Shown here in pieces: positions 63,668-64,000 of a stretch of 64,000 nt of DNA (position 1 is its first letter; each line of letters begins with the position of its first letter). Source of the DNA: Methylobacterium soli (GTDB lineage: Bacteria > Pseudomonadota > Alphaproteobacteria > Rhizobiales > Beijerinckiaceae); assembly GCF_008806385.1 (NCBI RefSeq), contig NZ_VZZK01000001.1:124001-188000 (forward strand). Direction: 5' to 3'. The notes beneath the pieces are model-generated. The model saw nothing but the letters and a program-made list of their open reading frames with translations. It ran no database searches and was not told the DNA's origin. Both the position numbers and the translations under genes were made by a program.

Positions 63668-63697
63668 GGATGTGGTGTTGTAAATCGGCACCACAAG
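63668..63697 (-). promoter_or_regulatory. Sigma32-type heat-shock promoter of clpB
   Basis: On the minus strand CTTGTGG (63697-63691), a 15-base spacer and CCACATCC (63675-63668), against the consensus CTTGAAA-N11..15-CCCCATNT. The predicted start leaves a leader of roughly 115 bases before ATG 63545. Confidence 0.55.
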
Positions 63698-63747
63698 GGG
63701 GCGATCCAGGCTTGCTTTGCGGGGAATTTCAGGGTCACGCTCCGCGC

Positions 63748-64000
63748 ATGACCGCACGCCCCAGCTTCCGCATCTCCGCCCTCTACCGCTACCCGGTGAA
63801 GGGCCTCAGCCCCGAGCGCGTCGAGGCCGCGACTCTGGAGACGAGCGGCCACTTTCCGGGCGACCGGCTCTACGCCATCGAGAACGGCGATTCGGGCTTC
63901 AACGCCGTGGCGCCGCGCCATCAGCCCAAGACCAAATACGTGATGCTGATGCGCGACGAGGCCCTGGCGCGCCTGCGCACCCGCTACGACGAGGCGAGCC
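63748..64000 (+). CDS. MOSC-domain protein, 3' end outside window
   Basis: The frame from the ATG at 63748 stays open to the right edge (84 codons): MTARPSFRISALYRYPVKGL and then ERVEAATLETSGHFPGDRLYAIENG. This is the MOSC N-terminal beta-barrel domain (SALYRYPVKGLSPE). MOSC proteins transfer sulfur or reduce N-hydroxylated compounds using a molybdenum cofactor. The catalytic Cys-containing domain is beyond the window. Confidence 0.85.
   Translation, partial: MTARPSFRISALYRYPVKGLSPERVEAATLETSGHFPGDRLYAIENGDSGFNAVAPRHQPKTKYVMLMRDEALARLRTRYDEAS

Overview
The window is chromosomal DNA of a high-GC alphaproteobacterium, most likely a Methylobacteriaceae member (Methylobacterium or a close relative). 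This is inferred from gene content, from the CckA/CtrA-type cell-cycle signature, from many HWE/HisKA_2 sensor kinases, from the TIGR02300, IalB and DUF2147 families, and from a GGAAC-type (EcfG-like) promoter. There is no rRNA, no CRISPR array and no recognisable insertion sequence or prophage. It reads as ordinary core chromosome with a few accessory genes.

Layout. 0-15 kb: a LOV-domain histidine kinase (cut by the left edge) and a single-domain response regulator, then mutS, the malic enzyme maeB, a small His/Arg-rich secreted protein, helicase hrpB, the aroA-cmk pair, a TIGR02300 zinc-ribbon protein, tRNA-Ala(GGC) with its promoter, and envelope proteins (IalB-like, chorismate-lyase-like, DUF2147). 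15-30 kb: alaS, a MAPEG protein, recA with a LexA-type box, then the flagellar export/rod operon flgB-flgC-fliE-fliQ-fliR-flhB followed by cckA. A fliO-like gene is divergent, and the shared promoter region carries two CtrA-type sites. 27-41 kb: an MFS transporter, a zinc alcohol/formaldehyde dehydrogenase with a small membrane protein, an NrtABC-type ABC importer behind a sigma54 promoter and an NtrC-like palindrome, two MetY-type sulfhydrylases, ubiB, and a second kinase/regulator pair. 41-56 kb: two GGDEF-EAL proteins, trmJ, a three-gene Tad-like pseudopilin cluster of atypical composition, icd, suhB, apt and the rpmH-rnpA-yidC-engB block with a DUF423 gene. 56-64 kb: a short-chain fatty acid transporter pseudogene broken by one stop codon, a hexapeptide acetyltransferase, an MJ1477/TM1410 (GH114-like) hydrolase with a His-rich tail beside AT-rich DNA, a metallophosphatase, clpB behind a sigma32-like promoter, and the start of a MOSC-domain gene.

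Functional links. The flagellar cluster is the most coherent unit: CckA is the kinase that feeds CtrA, and CtrA-type sites lie in the promoter of the operon that ends in cckA. The nitrate-type importer is predicted to be under nitrogen control. The ribosomal/RNase P/insertase block is the conserved rpmH-rnpA-yidC arrangement. No wholly new multi-gene system is evident. The best leads are the CtrA-site pair, the NtrC/sigma54 promoter, the transporter nonsense mutation, the GH114-like protein and the atypical Tad-like cluster.
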